Shown piece after piece: positions 57,266-64,000 of a stretch of 64,000 bases of DNA (positions are counted from its first letter, which is position 1; the number at the start of each line of letters is the position of its first letter). Both the position numbers and the translations under genes were made by a program. The stretch lies in NCBI GenBank assembly GCA_900316445.1, contig ONCZ01000011.1:62001-126000 (forward strand), given 5' to 3'. Below the pieces are notes generated by a model. The model did not search any database, was not told where the DNA came from, and saw only the letters and a program-made list of their open reading frames with translations. The stretch comes from an uncultured Prevotellaceae bacterium (GTDB lineage Bacteria; Bacteroidota; Bacteroidia; Bacteroidales; Bacteroidaceae).

Positions 57266-60200
57266 TTATAACCCTCTGGCCTTGAGCAGGCTGGAGGCAT
57301 CAGGCTGGGCCATACCCGTGAAGTCGGTGAACATCTGCATGAGGTCGCCGGTATTGCCCCGACTCAGGATCTTATCACGGAAGTCCTGCCCGGTCTCAGG
57401 CTTCAAGGCACCACGCTTGGCAAAGACATCGGCAATATTCACAGCCAGGACCTCAGTCCACAGATAGCTGTAATAGCCGGCAGCATAGCCCCCACCCCAC
57501 ACATGGTTGAAATAACTGGTATGATAACGGGGCGGTATCTGGGGATTGAGCAGACCTATCTGGCGCAGGGCCTCTGTCTCGAAGTCATCAGCCTTGTCGG
57601 CCGTTGGGATATCCTTCGAGGGCAGCATATGCCAGGCGATGTCGGCACAGGTGGCGGCAAGGTTCTCACCGAGGGCGTAAGCCGTCTGGAAGTTGATGCT
57701 CTTCAGCATGCGCTCCTTCAGGTCGGCAGGCATCGGCTCACCAGTCTCATAATGACGGGCATAGTGGTCGAAGACCTCCGGAATGGAGGCGAACGACTCG
57801 TTGAACTGCGAAGGCATCTCCACGAAGTCACGAGCCACACTGGTACCACTCAGACTGTTGTACTGACAGTTGGAGAGCATACCATGCAGGGCGTGACCGA
57901 ACTCATGGAACATGGTAGTCACCTCGTCCCACGTCAGCAGCGACGGCATACCATCGGGAGCCTTGGCGTTGTTGCATACATTAAATACAATAGGTATCTG
58001 GTTGCGCTGACGGCTCTGCTTCTGGAAACCGTTCATCCAGGCTCCTCCGCGCTTCGTGGGACGGCGGTAGTAGTCGCAACAGAACAGGGCCAACGTCTTA
58101 CCATCCTTGTCGATGACTTCGAAGGCCTGCATATCCGGATGATAGAGGGGAATGTCCTTGCGCTCCTTGAACGTCAGACCATAGACACGGTTGGCGGCAT
58201 AGAAGACACCGTTGATGAGCACGCTGTCAACATTGAAGTAGGGTTTCACCTCGTCGTCGGAGACATTCAGGAGTTCCTTCTTCATCTTTGCCGAGTAGTA
58301 GAACCGGTCGTAGGGCTGCAACTGGAAGTCCTGCCCCTCGGTCTTGCGGGCAAACTCCTCGATGGCCTTCGTCTCGGCATCGGCCTTCGGCGAATACTGG
58401 CTGATGAGATTCTTCAGGAAGGCATAGACATTCTCCGGTGTCTTGGCCATCGTGCGCTCCAGCGAGTAGGAAGCATAGTTGGGATAGCCCATGATCTCTG
58501 CCTGTTCAGCCCTCAGCCTGGCCACCTCGCTGACGATGGAGAAGGTGTTGTACTTGCCTGTACCGTCGGCCCGATGGACAGAAGCCTCAAAGACTTTCTT
58601 GCGCAACTCGCGATTGTCGAGACTGGCCAGAATCGGCTGTTGTGTCGTGTTGATGATGACGATGGCATAAGGCGCCTTACCACCCCTGTTCTCGGCATCT
58701 TTCTTACATTGGGCGATGTCGGCCTCGCTGAGTCCGGCGAGATCCTCCTGCTTATCCACCCAGACGACAGCATCGTTAGTGGCAACTTGCAACAGGTCAC
58801 CCCAATTCTGCTGAAGCTCGGAAATCCTCAGGTTGATTTCTTTCATACGCTTCATCTTGTCCTCAGACAACAGAGCGCCCCTGCGGACAAATCCCTTATA
58901 GGTCTCCTCCAACAGTTTCTTGTCCTCTCCCTGAAGGGTATCATACTCTTTGTCGTAAACCTGTTTGATGCGCTCGAACAGTTGCTTGTTGAACATAATT
59001 TCGTTCGACAAGTCTGTCAACATAGGCATCACCTTCTTCTGAATCTCACCAATCTCTGGTGTCTTATCGGCACTCACTAAGGCAAAGAACACCCCACTCA
59101 CACGATCGAGCAGTTTACCGCTCTCCTCAAGGGCCAAAATGGTATTCTTAAAAGTGGGCGACTCTGGATTAGCTACAATCGCAGCAATCTCTTCCCGATT
59201 CTGCTGAATGGCAATCTCGAAAGCAGGCAGATAGTCGGAGGCCTGAATCTTGCTGAAGTCGATGGCTCCGAAAGGTAATGTACTCTTCACCAAAAGCGGA
59301 TTCTCACGCTGCGGCTGCTCGTCGGGCAGGAAGAGCGGATCCTCAGGCATTACCATAACAGGGTCAGTCTCAGAGGCCTGGAGGATATTCTCCGGCACAT
59401 ATTTCTTATTGACTACCAGACGGAACATAAACTCACGGAACCAGCGGTCTGTCATAATCAGACACCCCTGCTGTCCCCACGAGGCACCCCAAGAGTTCTC
59501 CACCTTCCACTTCTTCACCTTGCCTTTCTCATCGAGATCGACAGCCGTGAGGGTCATAGCATGTGTGGAACCACTGTCGAAAGTGGAGATGCGCTGGGCC
59601 TTGTCCATTCCGAAAGTGGTGCCGAAGAGGGAAGCATAGTCGAAATTGTCGGTGTCGGCGTAGCCACGCTTACGATCCAAGAACTTACCCACATCGTAAC
59701 TGCTGTATAGCTTACGTCCGTCTTTGAGCGAGGCGATGGCCATCTGCTCAATGTCCTCCATCGGCAGATTGACGTATTTCCAGTTGTGACCGTCGTAGGT
59801 ATGACGATCGTATTCCACCTCGTATGTCTTATAATAAGGACGACGGGGATCATTCATCGCCATAATGAAAGTGCCGTTGATGGGTCCGCCCACAACCTCA
59901 TGGCTGAAGGTCTGCGGCGTATAGGTCTTGGCAGGTCCGACAGCTTTGCCGTTCTTATCCTTAAAGGCGTATGTGAACTGCTGAGGTGGTTCGCCGATGG
60001 TCATCACGAGCATCTTGTAGATCTGGCTGAGCATACGGGTCTTGGCCTTGTCGATGGAAGCCTGCTTACGATCCTTCTGGGCCATATCCCGCAACTGCAG
60101 ACCATATTCGCGCAACTTCGATGAGATAAGCGCACGGGCCTTTGAAGTGTTGTCGCTGGTATAAGTCTCAGGCATCACCTCTGCTGGCACAAGTCCATAC

Positions 60201-60715
60201 TTGTCCACCAGGTCGGCCACACCACAGAAGGTGCCGCCATCGCCTATCGGACTCTTAAAGAAGAACTGCACACGCGGATCGTCGATAGACTGATGGCCTG
60301 TATCGACACAGCCCTGCAACATCAGGTTGGCCTTCTCCAACTGATCCCAGAAGAAGAGATAGGCCTGAGAGAATTCCACCTGTATGGAGTCGCGATCCTT
60401 GGTATAGTTGGAACGCAGCACGTTCAGACCGCTGAACATCCAGCAACGGCCAGACGATTTCTGGTCGGTAATGCTTTGCTTGGGTGTCTCAATACTGAAA
60501 TAAGTGTCGAAGGCACCTGCATTCTGATGGTTCACGGTCAGGGCATCGATGCTGTTGGCAGCGACGGCATTGACCAGCGCACGGTTGACGGGCTCAGCCT
60601 TCTGCTCTTTCTGGATATCACGCAACATCTCGCTGGAGATGCCTCCAGGCTTGGTCTGTGCCTGGGCCATCGTCAGACCGGCGAAGCCAAGCACGCAAAA
60701 AAACGTCTTTCTCAT
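57266..60715 (-). CDS. Fusion of a C1-type aminopeptidase (PepC/bleomycin hydrolase) and an M3 oligopeptidase
   Basis: 1149 residues with signal peptide MRKTFFCVLGFAGLTMAQAQ. Residues about 40-430 are a papain-fold PepC/bleomycin-hydrolase domain: QKSSGRCWMFSGLN (oxyanion Gln and Cys), FDSGSTHAMTLTAVDLDEKG (His) and WKVENSWGASWGQQG (Asn). After a linker (about 440-475), residues about 476-1149 are an M3 peptidyl-dipeptidase (Dcp/OpdA type) with the zinc motif TMFHEFGHALHG near residue 935 and the downstream Glu in FVEMPSQFNESFAS. M3 proteins are normally about 680-710 residues alone, so both halves look complete. Signal and fusion suggest a periplasmic or outer-membrane two-step peptide degrader. 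It follows an M48 lipoprotein gene by 20 bases. Confidence 0.9.
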   Translation of the reverse strand: MRKTFFCVLGFAGLTMAQAQTKPGGISSEMLRDIQKEQKAEPVNRALVNAVAANSIDALTVNHQNAGAFDTYFSIETPKQSITDQKSSGRCWMFSGLNVLRSNYTKDRDSIQVEFSQAYLFFWDQLEKANLMLQGCVDTGHQSIDDPRVQFFFKSPIGDGGTFCGVADLVDKYGLVPAEVMPETYTSDNTSKARALISSKLREYGLQLRDMAQKDRKQASIDKAKTRMLSQIYKMLVMTIGEPPQQFTYAFKDKNGKAVGPAKTYTPQTFSHEVVGGPINGTFIMAMNDPRRPYYKTYEVEYDRHTYDGHNWKYVNLPMEDIEQMAIASLKDGRKLYSSYDVGKFLDRKRGYADTDNFDYASLFGTTFGMDKAQRISTFDSGSTHAMTLTAVDLDEKGKVKKWKVENSWGASWGQQGCLIMTDRWFREFMFRLVVNKKYVPENILQASETDPVMVMPEDPLFLPDEQPQRENPLLVKSTLPFGAIDFSKIQASDYLPAFEIAIQQNREEIAAIVANPESPTFKNTILALEESGKLLDRVSGVFFALVSADKTPEIGEIQKKVMPMLTDLSNEIMFNKQLFERIKQVYDKEYDTLQGEDKKLLEETYKGFVRRGALLSEDKMKRMKEINLRISELQQNWGDLLQVATNDAVVWVDKQEDLAGLSEADIAQCKKDAENRGGKAPYAIVIINTTQQPILASLDNRELRKKVFEASVHRADGTGKYNTFSIVSEVARLRAEQAEIMGYPNYASYSLERTMAKTPENVYAFLKNLISQYSPKADAETKAIEEFARKTEGQDFQLQPYDRFYYSAKMKKELLNVSDDEVKPYFNVDSVLINGVFYAANRVYGLTFKERKDIPLYHPDMQAFEVIDKDGKTLALFCCDYYRRPTKRGGAWMNGFQKQSRQRNQIPIVFNVCNNAKAPDGMPSLLTWDEVTTMFHEFGHALHGMLSNCQYNSLSGTSVARDFVEMPSQFNESFASIPEVFDHYARHYETGEPMPADLKERMLKSINFQTAYALGENLAATCADIAWHMLPSKDIPTADKADDFETEALRQIGLLNPQIPPRYHTSYFNHVWGGGYAAGYYSYLWTEVLAVNIADVFAKRGALKPETGQDFRDKILSRGNTGDLMQMFTDFTGMAQPDASSLLKARGL

Positions 60716-60735
60716 CCTTATGTTTTTGTATTTGG

Positions 60736-61632
60736 TTATTTCTTCTTTGTCGAGATGTGGAAGGTCTTCGTGGCTTTGGCGGGCGTAGCAGCAGAACTGG
60801 CAGAGGCAGTCTTTGTCGCACCACCTTTCTTATAATACTGCAACGCCTCAGGCATCCAACCCTGAATCTGACGGATACGCGTCTCGTCGGAGGGGTGATC
60901 GCTCAGGAACTCTGAGGTCTTGTTAGAGCTCTGGGAAGCCATCCGCTGCCAGAAGGTGATGGCCGTCTGGGGATCATAACCTGCCAACGCAGCAAAGATC
61001 AGGCCCATGTGGTCAGCCTCGCTCTCATGACTGCGAGAGTAACTCAAGTTCTTGAAATTGAAGCCGTTAGCGACGACAGCCCCGATGAGCGACGTCGTGT
61101 TTGTGCCCATACCCAGCATGCCGGCAACTGCCGCACCAACCTGGAGTCCCTGCTGTTGTTTCATCTGCGTACTCATCTGCTCGGCAGAGTGGCGCGCCAC
61201 AGCGTGGGCAATCTCATGTCCCAGCACGATGGCCAACGACGCCTCGTCCTGAGTGACGGGCAGAATGCCCTCATAGACCACAATCAGTCCGCCAGGCATA
61301 CACCAGGCATTCACCTGCTTGTCCTGAACGAGATTGAACGTCCAGTTGAAGTTGGCGATCTCCGATGCCAGACCGTTGGCAGTCATATAATTGGTCACAG
61401 CATTGGCGAGGTTCTGCCCCACCCGCTTCACCATCGCTGTCTTGGTGGCATCGGTTGACAACTTGGCCGTCTTCATAAACTCCTGATACTGCTGAGTGGC
61501 CAGACTTAACACCTGACCATCCTCGACCATTAGACTCTGGGTACGACCCGTAATGGGTACGGTGTGTGATGTGCCACAGCTGGCCAGCACCACTGCCACC
61601 ATCATAAGAAGATAAACTTTCAGTTTTCTCAT
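60736..61632 (-). CDS. M48-family metalloprotease lipoprotein
   Basis: 298 residues. MRKLKVYLLMMVAVVLASC gives a lipobox (VLASC). The zinc motif HEIAHAVARHSAEQM (about residues 140-155) and the third ligand Glu in SRSHESEADHMGLIFAALAG are present, as in Oma1/HtpX/BepA-type M48 peptidases. The C terminus (FLSDHPSDETRIRQIQGWMP) also fits the family, followed by a basic Ala/Thr/Lys tail. BepA-like members take part in outer-membrane protein quality control; that role is inferred. It is first in a two-gene operon with the peptidase fusion, behind TATCTTTG at 61661. Confidence 0.9.
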   Translation of the reverse strand: MRKLKVYLLMMVAVVLASCGTSHTVPITGRTQSLMVEDGQVLSLATQQYQEFMKTAKLSTDATKTAMVKRVGQNLANAVTNYMTANGLASEIANFNWTFNLVQDKQVNAWCMPGGLIVVYEGILPVTQDEASLAIVLGHEIAHAVARHSAEQMSTQMKQQQGLQVGAAVAGMLGMGTNTTSLIGAVVANGFNFKNLSYSRSHESEADHMGLIFAALAGYDPQTAITFWQRMASQSSNKTSEFLSDHPSDETRIRQIQGWMPEALQYYKKGGATKTASASSAATPAKATKTFHISTKKK

Positions 61633-61660
61633 ATTGCTACATTCATTTAGGTTTCGAGTG

Positions 61661-61668
61661 CAAAGATA
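61661..61668 (-). promoter_or_regulatory. -7 promoter element of the M48/peptidase-fusion operon
   Basis: TATCTTTG on the minus strand followed by GCACTC, 28 bases before ATG 61632. Confidence 0.7.
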
Positions 61669-61732
61669 CGAAAAAAATGGATAACGGGTAATGGATAATG
61701 GATAATTTTACGTAGAAGGAGCAATTTTTACA

Positions 61733-61765
61733 CCAAAAAGAGAGGCATCCCTCTCGGAATGCCTC
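61733..61765 (-). terminator. Intrinsic terminator of the small secreted protein gene
   Basis: GAGGCAT / ATGCCTC stem (plus 61742-61748 and 61759-61765) enclosing CCGAGAGGG, followed on the minus strand by TCTTTTTGG. It lies 38 bases after the stop at 61803. Confidence 0.75.
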
Positions 61766-61802
61766 CCAAAACTACTAAAAACTTAAAATCACTCTTTCTT
61801 TT

Positions 61803-62165
61803 TTACTTGTTCAGACCACGGTTGTTGATAGTGGTGTTCAGCAGCTTGAGGTAAGTGTGCATCTGATCCTCGTTAAGCACATAGCGCATCCACTTCACAT
61901 CGTTGTCGATGGCGCGGGCTACCATAGCCTTACGGTCATTCTTGCCATACTCTGCTGCGAACTTCAGCTCAGAAGCAAACGTGTGGTGAATCTCAGCCAC
62001 AGCCTCTTTCTGGTCGTCTGCCAGGTTCAGAGCTTTGGAGAGCTTGTTCATATTGATATTCAACTCATAAGCCTCCATGTTCTCTACGTTGGCTGCATTC
62101 TCACCTTCTGCAAATGCTGTTGTCATACTCAGCATAGCTACCATTGTCAAAATCATCTTTTTCAT
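61803..62165 (-). CDS. Small secreted helical protein
   Basis: 120 residues, signal peptide MKKMILTMVAMLSMTTAFAE. The mature part is predicted to be mostly helical (NMNKLSKALNLADDQKEAVA, WMRYVLNEDQMHTYLKLLNT). It has a LADDQK-type motif that recalls periplasmic LTxxQ/CpxP-like small proteins, but the match is weak. Own promoter (TACCTTTG at 62258) and own terminator. Function unknown. Confidence 0.75.
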   Translation of the reverse strand: MKKMILTMVAMLSMTTAFAEGENAANVENMEAYELNINMNKLSKALNLADDQKEAVAEIHHTFASELKFAAEYGKNDRKAMVARAIDNDVKWMRYVLNEDQMHTYLKLLNTTINNRGLNK

Positions 62166-62257
62166 CTTTTTACCCTTTCTTTTCTTTACTCAGAGCGGTG
62201 TGTTGAGCCGCCCCTACTTTAATACTAAAATGTTATCCTAAATGTCTTTTGACGGTG

Positions 62258-62265
62258 CAAAGGTA
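62258..62265 (-). promoter_or_regulatory. -7 promoter element of the small secreted protein gene
   Basis: TACCTTTG on the minus strand followed by GCACCG, about 92 bases before ATG 62165. Confidence 0.65.
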
Positions 62266-62408
62266 CGGCGACTTTTTGGAACTCACAAGCTTTTTTGTGT
62301 GATTGTGTGCGATAACAGTCCTTTTGTTGATGCATATCAAATAATGCCACGAATAAGGAAAATTTCATATTTTCACCGTAATTTGACGCTTATTTCAGGG
62401 AAAATGCG

Positions 62409-62416
62409 TACCTTTG
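62409..62416 (+). promoter_or_regulatory. -7 promoter element of the slyD-like gene
   Basis: TACCTTTG followed by GCAGCG, 29 bases before ATG 62446. The leader contains TTATATATAATAAGGTAT, a word also seen near 30332. Confidence 0.7.
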
Positions 62417-62445
62417 CAGCGCATTATATATAATAAGGTATAAGA

Positions 62446-63036
62446 ATGGATAAACCACAAAACAGATTCCTCTCAGTTACATACCAGCTGTACACTGTGA
62501 CTGACGGAGAAAAGTCGCTGGAAGAGCAGACGGGCGCAGACCGTCCCTTTGAGTTCATCACCGGATACGGCATCGCCCTTGACGCCTTTGAGAAGAACCT
62601 CATCGGCCTGGAGAAGGGCAAAACGTTTGACTTCACCCTGCAACCCAACGAGGCTTTCGGGGAATATATCCCTGAGGGTATGCACAAATTGGAGCGTGAT
62701 ATCTTCAGCATCAACGGCAAGTTCGACCACGAGCATATCTTCGAGGGGGCCATCATCACGATGAACGATACCGAAGACCATCAGTTTATGGCGAAGGTCG
62801 TGAAGATCGAGGACGACGGCGTCACCATCGACACGAACCACCCGCTGGCTGGCAAGGAACTGAACTTTGTCGGCGAGGTAAAGGAGAACCGTGTGGCTAC
62901 GGAAGAAGAGATACAACATCTGATCAAGATGCTGACTGGCGGTTGTCAGGGTTGCGGACATCATGGAAACAACTGTGGTGAGGACTGCGGCGACGGTTGC
63001 GGACACCACGAAGGAGGCTGCGGACACTGCCATTGA
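62446..63036 (+). CDS. slyD: FKBP-type peptidyl-prolyl isomerase with metal-binding tail (SlyD-like)
   Basis: 196 residues, no signal peptide, so cytoplasmic. The FKBP core includes VTYQLYTVTDGEKSLEEQTG, FITGYGIALDAFEKNLIGLE and FTLQPNEAFGEYIP, with the IF (insert-in-flap) chaperone domain around residues 70-130 ending NHPLAGKELNF. The last about 35 residues are rich in Cys and His (GGCQGCGHHGNNCGEDCGDG and so on), as in SlyD, which binds nickel and helps hydrogenase maturation. No hydrogenase gene is visible here. It is 29 bases upstream of aroC, separated by a GTGAAAAG-type run. Confidence 0.92.
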   Translation: MDKPQNRFLSVTYQLYTVTDGEKSLEEQTGADRPFEFITGYGIALDAFEKNLIGLEKGKTFDFTLQPNEAFGEYIPEGMHKLERDIFSINGKFDHEHIFEGAIITMNDTEDHQFMAKVVKIEDDGVTIDTNHPLAGKELNFVGEVKENRVATEEEIQHLIKMLTGGCQGCGHHGNNCGEDCGDGCGHHEGGCGHCH

Positions 63037-63065
63037 AGTGAAAAGTGAAGAGTGAAAAGTGAAGA

Positions 63066-64000
63066 ATGAATACATTTGGAAATATCTTCAGACTGACCAC
63101 CTTCGGCGAGAGTCACGGTGAGGCCATCGGAGGTGTTATCGACGGTATGCCACCAGGTGTGGATATCGATCTGGCGTTCATCCAACAGGAACTGAACCGT
63201 CGCCGTCCTGGACAGAGCCATATCACCACTTCGCGACAGGAGGCAGACCAGGTGGAACTGCTCAGCGGCGTCTTTGAAGGGAAATCGACGGGCTGTCCCA
63301 TAGGATTCATCGTCAGGAACCAGAACCAGCACTCGCAGGATTATGAGAACCTGCGTTGCCTGTTCCGTCCCTCCCACGCCGATTATACCTATCATCAGAA
63401 ATACGGTATCCGCGACCATCGTGGTGGCGGACGTTCTTCGGCCCGTATCACCATCAGCCGCTGTGTGGGTGGTGCTCTGGCCAAACTGGTACTCCAGCAG
63501 AAAGGCATCACCATTCAGGCCTATACCTCGCAAGTGGGGGATATCGCCTTGGATCGTGACTACACTCGCTACGACCTCTCTCAGACGGAATCGAACGCCG
63601 TGCGCTGTCCGGATCCTGAGAAAGCCGCAGAGATGGAGGCGCTGATAGCACAAATGAAGGCAGAGGGCGACACCATCGGAGGTGTCATCACCTGCGTCAT
63701 CAAAGGTTGTCCCGCAGGTGTGGGCGAACCAGAATTCGGCAAGCTCCATGCAGCCTTAGGTGCTGCAATGCTGAGCATCAATGCCGTCAAGGGTTTTGAA
63801 TACGGAGAGGGCTTCGACGGCGTAACTGCCAGAGGCTCAGAGCAAAACGACGTTTTCCGCTCCGACGACGGTCGCATTACAACCGTCACCAATCACAGCG
63901 GCGGCATTCAGGGAGGTATCTCCAACGGTCAGGACATTTATTTCCGTGTGGCCTTCAAACCCGTAGCAACGATTTTGCAGGAACAGCAGACGATTGACCT
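63066..64000 (+). CDS. aroC: Chorismate synthase, 3' end off window
   Basis: Anti-elimination of phosphate from EPSP to give chorismate, the last shikimate step, using reduced FMN. The visible 311 residues start [20 protein letters not shown], which contains the family signature GESHGxAxG. They also show [40 protein letters not shown] and [13 protein letters not shown], then [20 protein letters not shown] near the edge. Length to the edge fits a family size of about 355. The start at 63066 follows the low-complexity spacer. It is not linked to the Phe/Tyr operon at 14-19 kb. Confidence 0.95.
   Translation, partial: MNTFGNIFRLTTFGESHGEAIGGVIDGMPPGVDIDLAFIQQELNRRRPGQSHITTSRQEADQVELLSGVFEGKSTGCPIGFIVRNQNQHSQDYENLRCLFRPSHADYTYHQKYGIRDHRGGGRSSARITISRCVGGALAKLVLQQKGITIQAYTSQVGDIALDRDYTRYDLSQTESNAVRCPDPEKAAEMEALIAQMKAEGDTIGGVITCVIKGCPAGVGEPEFGKLHAALGAAMLSINAVKGFEYGEGFDGVTARGSEQNDVFRSDDGRITTVTNHSGGIQGGISNGQDIYFRVAFKPVATILQEQQTID

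Noticed and set aside
57503-59080. 525-codon open frame on the plus strand
   Set aside because: It lies wholly opposite the peptidase fusion, whose catalytic motifs are intact. The frame is a shadow of biased codon use.
63037-63062. Regulatory repeat before aroC
   Set aside because: It is the same GTGAAAAG-type low-complexity run seen at other gene ends, with no sign of a specific site.

Overview
The window looks like a chromosomal segment of a gut or rumen Bacteroidales bacterium of the Prevotella type (Prevotella, Segatella or Xylanibacter). The evidence is the repeated Bacteroidetes -7 promoter element TAnnTTTG just upstream of many starts, the lack of strong Shine-Dalgarno sites, BspA-like leucine-rich proteins, BACON-domain lipoproteins, a type IX secretion tail, dockerin-bearing secreted proteins and Prevotella-style palindromic repeats. 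No rRNA, tRNA or CRISPR array was recognised.

Layout. (1) 1-1.5 kb: an inositol-monophosphatase-family gene carrying an in-frame repeat insertion, with a translationally coupled TPR protein running off the left edge. (2) 1.6-9.9 kb: three tandem secreted dockerin proteins (two FG-GAP/VCBS paralogues and a GH5-like protein) sharing a module. (3) 9.9-13.2 kb: an AT-rich spacer with GTGACGTT motifs and a 45-bp palindrome, a BspA-like dockerin protein, and a rod-shaped 6S-like RNA candidate. (4) 13.2-19.1 kb: a small membrane protein, an EamA transporter, and the Phe/Tyr operon pheA - aminotransferase - DAHP synthase/chorismate mutase - tyrA. That operon is preceded by a leader peptide of Tyr and Phe codons and a terminator/antiterminator pair, so it is probably controlled by attenuation. 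(5) 19.2-23.6 kb: an HD hydrolase, an NhaC antiporter, a beta-barrel protein and a Tat-exported aldo/keto reductase with Fe-S clusters. (6) 23.6-27.5 kb: an MBOAT - SGNH - acetylesterase operon that probably handles O-acyl groups on a glycan. (7) 27.5-30.8 kb: a VapE-type ATPase gene between inverted repeats, with an IS1595-like element (8-bp target duplication, frameshifted transposase) inserted beside it.

(8) 30.8-55.5 kb: one long run of at least 18 minus-strand genes behind a single clear promoter and a structured leader of about 300 nt. It starts with a membrane protein and a large tubulin/FtsZ-like protein with a GYF-like tail. A trans-envelope zinc-ribbon/Ig-like protein follows, then a set of secreted proteins, many built on one N-terminal domain (around a PCALIKV motif) joined to Sel1 repeats or beta-barrels. 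It also includes a seven-BACON lipoprotein, two paralogues with a converted central segment, and a BspA-like protein with a sorting tail. This is the best candidate here for an uncharacterised system: a cytoplasmic filament-type GTPase linked across the envelope to periplasmic and surface factors.

(9) 55.8-64 kb: a low-molecular-weight phosphatase, a beta-barrel protein, an M48 lipoprotein protease followed by an unusual cysteine-peptidase/M3-metallopeptidase fusion, a small secreted protein, a SlyD-like chaperone and the start of aroC. Functions were assigned by reading translated motifs only; no database search was run.
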